39,156 nucleotides of DNA, from positions 1-39,156 of the IMG/VR virus record IMGVR_UViG_3300021405_000032. One strand, 5' to 3'. Source of the stretch: a virus. A model generated the notes under the pieces. That model made no database searches, was not told the DNA's origin, and saw only the letters and a list, made by a program, of their open reading frames with translations. Of this stretch, positions 37,255 to 39,156 are shown piece by piece (the stretch's first letter is position 1; every line of letters begins with the position of its first letter). The translations under genes were made by a program, and so were the position numbers.

Positions 37255-37265
37255 CAATAAATAAT
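37255..37265 (+). promoter_or_regulatory. Late-promoter-like motif
   Basis: CAATAAATAAT, 17 bases before tRNA-Val, flanked by GCCT/AGGC. Confidence 0.6.
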
Positions 37266-37281
37266 AGGCTCAGCGTATTTT

Positions 37282-37357
37282 GCCCGACGAGCCAGATGGG
37301 AAGGCAGTAGGTTTACACCCTTCAATTGACCGTGTTCGATCCACGGGTTGGGCACCA
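37282..37357 (+). tRNA. tRNA-Val (anticodon TAC)
   Basis: 76 nt with encoded CCA, discriminator A. Acceptor GCCCGAC with GTTGGGC (one G-U), D-stem GCC/GGC, anticodon stem GTAGG/CCTTC with one T-T mismatch, loop TTTACAC, T-arm CCGTG-TTCGATC-CACGG. Position 8 is G instead of the conserved T. Confidence 0.87.
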
Positions 37358-37377
37358 ATTTCGTCCGAAAGGACCAA

Positions 37378-37452
37378 CGGCCACTAGCTGAGATAGATTA
37401 GCGGCGGTCTGAAAAGCCGCAAAGATTGGTGCGATACCAATGAGGCCGACCA
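37378..37452 (+). tRNA. tRNA-Phe (anticodon GAA)
   Basis: 75 nt with encoded CCA, discriminator A. Acceptor CGGCCAC with GAGGCCG (one A-A mismatch), D-stem GCT/AGC with no GG in the loop, anticodon stem GCGGT/GCCGC, loop CTGAAAA, T-stem ATTGG/CCAAT with the atypical loop TGCGATA (no TTC). Clearly divergent. Confidence 0.78.
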
Positions 37453-37467
37453 TTTATGATACCGTAT

Positions 37468-37541
37468 ACGCTGATCGTCCAACGGTAGGGCAGGCACTTG
37501 ATAGGTGTCTAATCTAGGTTCGACCCCTAGTCGGCGTACCA
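37468..37541 (+). tRNA. tRNA-Ile (anticodon GAT)
   Basis: 74 nt with encoded CCA, discriminator A. Acceptor ACGCTGA with TCGGCGT (one T-G), D-stem GTCC/GGGC, anticodon stem GGCAC/GTGTC, loop TTGATAG, T-arm CTAGG-TTCGACC-CCTAG. Confidence 0.92.
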
Positions 37542-37631
37542 ATTTGGAGAGGTTCCAGAATAATCATCTGGATTAAATGGCGGTTTTGTCCTCCAGCCCT
37601 TCGCTGTGAATTGGGGTTTCCCTTATGCTAG
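37542..37631 (+). other. Structured spacer after the tRNAs
   Basis: No gene. TCCAGA/TCTGGA hairpin and an outer TTGGAG/CTCCAG pairing follow tRNA-Ile. Possibly processed RNA or a degenerate tRNA. Confidence 0.35.
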
Positions 37632-37673
37632 GGGATGTCAACGTCCGATGGAGTAGGACACCCTGATTTTTTT
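37632..37673 (+). terminator. Terminator of the tRNA cluster
   Basis: GGG and TGTC (about 37632-37639) pair with GACA and CCC (about 37657-37663) with a small bulge, with an inner GTCC/GGAC, then a run of seven T at 37667-37673. The next promoter begins at 37675. Confidence 0.55.
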
Positions 37674-37674
37674 C

Positions 37675-37703
37675 TTGACAGCCTATTAGAAAAAGGCTAA
37701 GGT
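37675..37703 (+). promoter_or_regulatory. Sigma70-like promoter
   Basis: TTGACA (37675-37680), 17 bases, TAAGGT (37698-37703). Drives the gene at 37726 (RBS AAAGGAG). Confidence 0.7.
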
Positions 37704-37725
37704 CACTCCATAAAGGAGATTTGCT

Positions 37726-38289
37726 ATGACATGGACCCAAATTTCGGAATACCTCGCCTCTGGTGCTCTCGACGTGCCCGATGACGAGCTTGATATCTAC
37801 AAGCATCTCAAGGCACTCCCCCTCCCTCCCGATGCTCCCGTCGAAGACGACGAAGACGAAATCCCCGACCTTCCTACTGTGCCAGTTGGCACTCCCCTGA
37901 ATTTCAAGGCGACTGAAATCCTCCAGGCTGCGGTCAAGGCCAAGGCTGAGCCCGTTGGTTTGACGAAAGACGAGGCTATCGCGATTGTGGACGAAACGAA
38001 GGCCGCAGTTGTGGCTCAGGTTTCAACCATTAAGCCTGCGACCATCGAAGAGCTTGTTGTGGCTCTCAAGGTTCCTTCCTTACAGACTGTGATGCCCCAG
38101 AAGAGCCTTGGTCGTCCCGACAAGCACGACGTGTCGAACCTCAATATCGATGAGTATGTCGTCTATCAGGGCACGCTGCTTTCGTCCGCTCGCGTCATGG
38201 CTTCCCTGAAGGGCAAGTCCTATGAGGGCGAGAGGAAGTTTAAGGCAGTTGAAGAGAACGGCGAAATCCGCATCGTTCGCATCAAGTAG
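37726..38289 (+). CDS. Acidic hypothetical protein
   Basis: 187 aa. N-terminal helix (TWTQISEYLASG), an acidic Pro-rich linker (PDAPVEDDEDEIPDLP), an Ala/L/V helical middle and a basic beta C-terminus (GERKFKAVEENGEIRIVRIK). Own early-type promoter and RBS. Function unknown. Faces the minus-strand gene with one base between stop codons. Confidence 0.65.
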   Translation: MTWTQISEYLASGALDVPDDELDIYKHLKALPLPPDAPVEDDEDEIPDLPTVPVGTPLNFKATEILQAAVKAKAEPVGLTKDEAIAIVDETKAAVVAQVSTIKPATIEELVVALKVPSLQTVMPQKSLGRPDKHDVSNLNIDEYVVYQGTLLSSARVMASLKGKSYEGERKFKAVEENGEIRIVRIK

Positions 38290-38290
38290 C

Positions 38291-39156
38291 TTACTGAGCC
38301 CCTATGCCACCTTGGCCTAGGGGCGTTCCAATGGTCACTGTGCCAGTGACACTTTCTCCTGTGACAGTGTTAGTTAATGTCCCGAGGATGCTGTCAGAAG
38401 CACTCTGTGTCACTCCTGGCACTGAAGTCGCTGGTGGCGTTACCACTGGACTTGACGTAGCCTGAATAGCCAGTTCTTTTTTGCCGTTCGTTGGAGCTTT
38501 CAAAAATGCTTGGTTCATCGCAAACTTCTGAAGAGCCTTCGTTATTAAGTCCGTATTCAGAACAGACTGAGGCAAGTGACCATTTAGAGTTGACTCAATG
38601 GCTCCTGCAATCTGGGGTATCAGGCTTGTCAGGTTTTGAAGGATATTACCTTGGTTTGCTCCAACAGTTGACTGCTGAGCGTTCTGCTGTACCTGAGGGA
38701 AAAATTCAGCGATCAGGGCGTTCAGGGTCGTGGCGTTCAGGTTATTTGTTTGGATCAGAACCTCCAGGGCTGCAACGAAGGCGGGAAGAGACTGACCGAT
38801 AATCGCCTGGACGGTCTCGGAAAGGCTCTCGATCCCTGTGTTCGATCCCAACTGCTGAATGGCGACAAGGAGAGCCTGCGTGGCCCCTGTTGAGAGTTGT
38901 CCAGGCTGAAGGTTCTGGCCTAGTTGGTTAAGGGCTCCTGCGGCTCCTACTTGGCTCATGGCTGCACCGAGGATGTTACCTAATACGCCATTGATCCCTG
39001 CCGTTGAGCTTGCCATGTTCAGGTCTTTGATCTTCATATAAGCCTGTAGGGCGTTCGGTAGCACCGCATTGAGGTTCTTGGGGTCAACGTTCAGGATTTG
39101 CTGTAGGATGCTGCCCACAGGGCTCGCTATTGATCCTACGGTAGGAAGTGAGCCAA
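38291..39156 (-). CDS. Ala/Gln/Asn-rich protein, 5' end outside the window
   Basis: At least 288 codons; the frame is open to the window edge, so the GTG at 39118 need not be the start. Low-complexity helical sequence rich in Ala, Leu, Gln, Asn (ILGAAMSQVGAAGALNQLG, QTNNLNATTLNALIAEFFPQ) and a Thr/Val/Gly tail. Such composition is common in phage virion proteins, but none is recognised. It is the only minus-strand gene here, converging on the gene at 37726. A GCCCCTA/TAGGGGC hairpin (38298-38304 with 38318-38324) lies in its 3' end. Confidence 0.65.
   Translation of the reverse strand, partial: GSLPTVGSIASPVGSILQQILNVDPKNLNAVLPNALQAYMKIKDLNMASSTAGINGVLGNILGAAMSQVGAAGALNQLGQNLQPGQLSTGATQALLVAIQQLGSNTGIESLSETVQAIIGQSLPAFVAALEVLIQTNNLNATTLNALIAEFFPQVQQNAQQSTVGANQGNILQNLTSLIPQIAGAIESTLNGHLPQSVLNTDLITKALQKFAMNQAFLKAPTNGKKELAIQATSSPVVTPPATSVPGVTQSASDSILGTLTNTVTGESVTGTVTIGTPLGQGGIGAQ

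Noticed and set aside
1-39156. CRISPR arrays, insertion sequences, attachment sites
   Set aside because: No regularly spaced repeats, transposase genes or flanking duplications were seen.

Overview
The window is phage DNA. Almost every gene lies on the plus strand and most are packed with ATGA, TGATG or TAATG stop/start overlaps. The core is a T4-type replication set: primase (gp61-like), DnaB-type helicase (gp41-like), sliding clamp (gp45-like), both clamp-loader subunits (gp44- and gp62-like) and the translational repressor RegA, the last four in the same order as in T4. A class II (B12-dependent) ribonucleotide reductase, ThyX, thymidylate kinase, a glutaredoxin and a MazG-like pyrophosphohydrolase supply nucleotides. 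I infer a T4-superfamily myovirus with a large genome. The host is probably a Gram-negative bacterium because there is a spanin pair with a lipobox. An alphaproteobacterial host is my guess from the gene mix and is not proven.

Layout. 1-2487: end of a macro-domain protein, a Dra-type RNA ligase flanked by two paralogous small proteins, glutaredoxin. 2499-6959: late-type genes (a 400 aa protein, a repeat-rich likely virion protein, an SGNH hydrolase, small membrane and exported proteins). 6965-12985: primase, ThyX, ribonucleotide reductase and small unknowns. 13026-24948: a conserved beta-rich protein, AAA ATPase, helicase, phosphoesterase, MazG-like protein, a glycosyltransferase, the clamp/clamp-loader/RegA operon, an ATP-grasp protein and a nucleotidyltransferase. 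25033-30954: a second nucleotidyltransferase, an exported SPFH-like protein, lysis genes, thymidylate kinase, a GT-B glycosyltransferase. 30951-37725: a tRNA and structured-RNA region interspersed with small genes, with seven tRNAs (Ser-TGA, Asp-GTC, Ser-ACT, Trp-CCA, Val-TAC, Phe-GAA, Ile-GAT), several tRNA-like or multi-branched RNAs, and terminators. 37726-39156: an acidic protein facing a convergent minus-strand gene that runs off the window.

Two promoter classes recur. Seven sites fit TTGAC[AT]-N17-TANNNW (host sigma70-like, presumably early). Twelve sites fit [CT]AATAAATAA and one more fits CAATAAATAC. All are on the plus strand and almost all sit at gene boundaries. They resemble the T4 late promoter TATAAATA. 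At four of them the motif overlaps the left arm of an inverted repeat whose right arm covers or adjoins the ribosome-binding site. Read-through RNA would therefore hide the site and late-initiated RNA would expose it, as known for T4 genes e and soc.

The most striking feature is an RNA-like element at 31923-32039 that nearly copies the GTPase-associated centre (L11-binding domain) of 23S rRNA, with two extra hairpins inserted in one apical loop. It lies at the end of about 500 gene-free, hairpin-rich bases next to tRNA genes. Other notable RNA features are a Trp-anticodon tRNA with a long, Ser-like variable arm, a Ser tRNA with the rare ACT anticodon, a well-formed H-type pseudoknot, and two cloverleaf-like non-tRNA folds.
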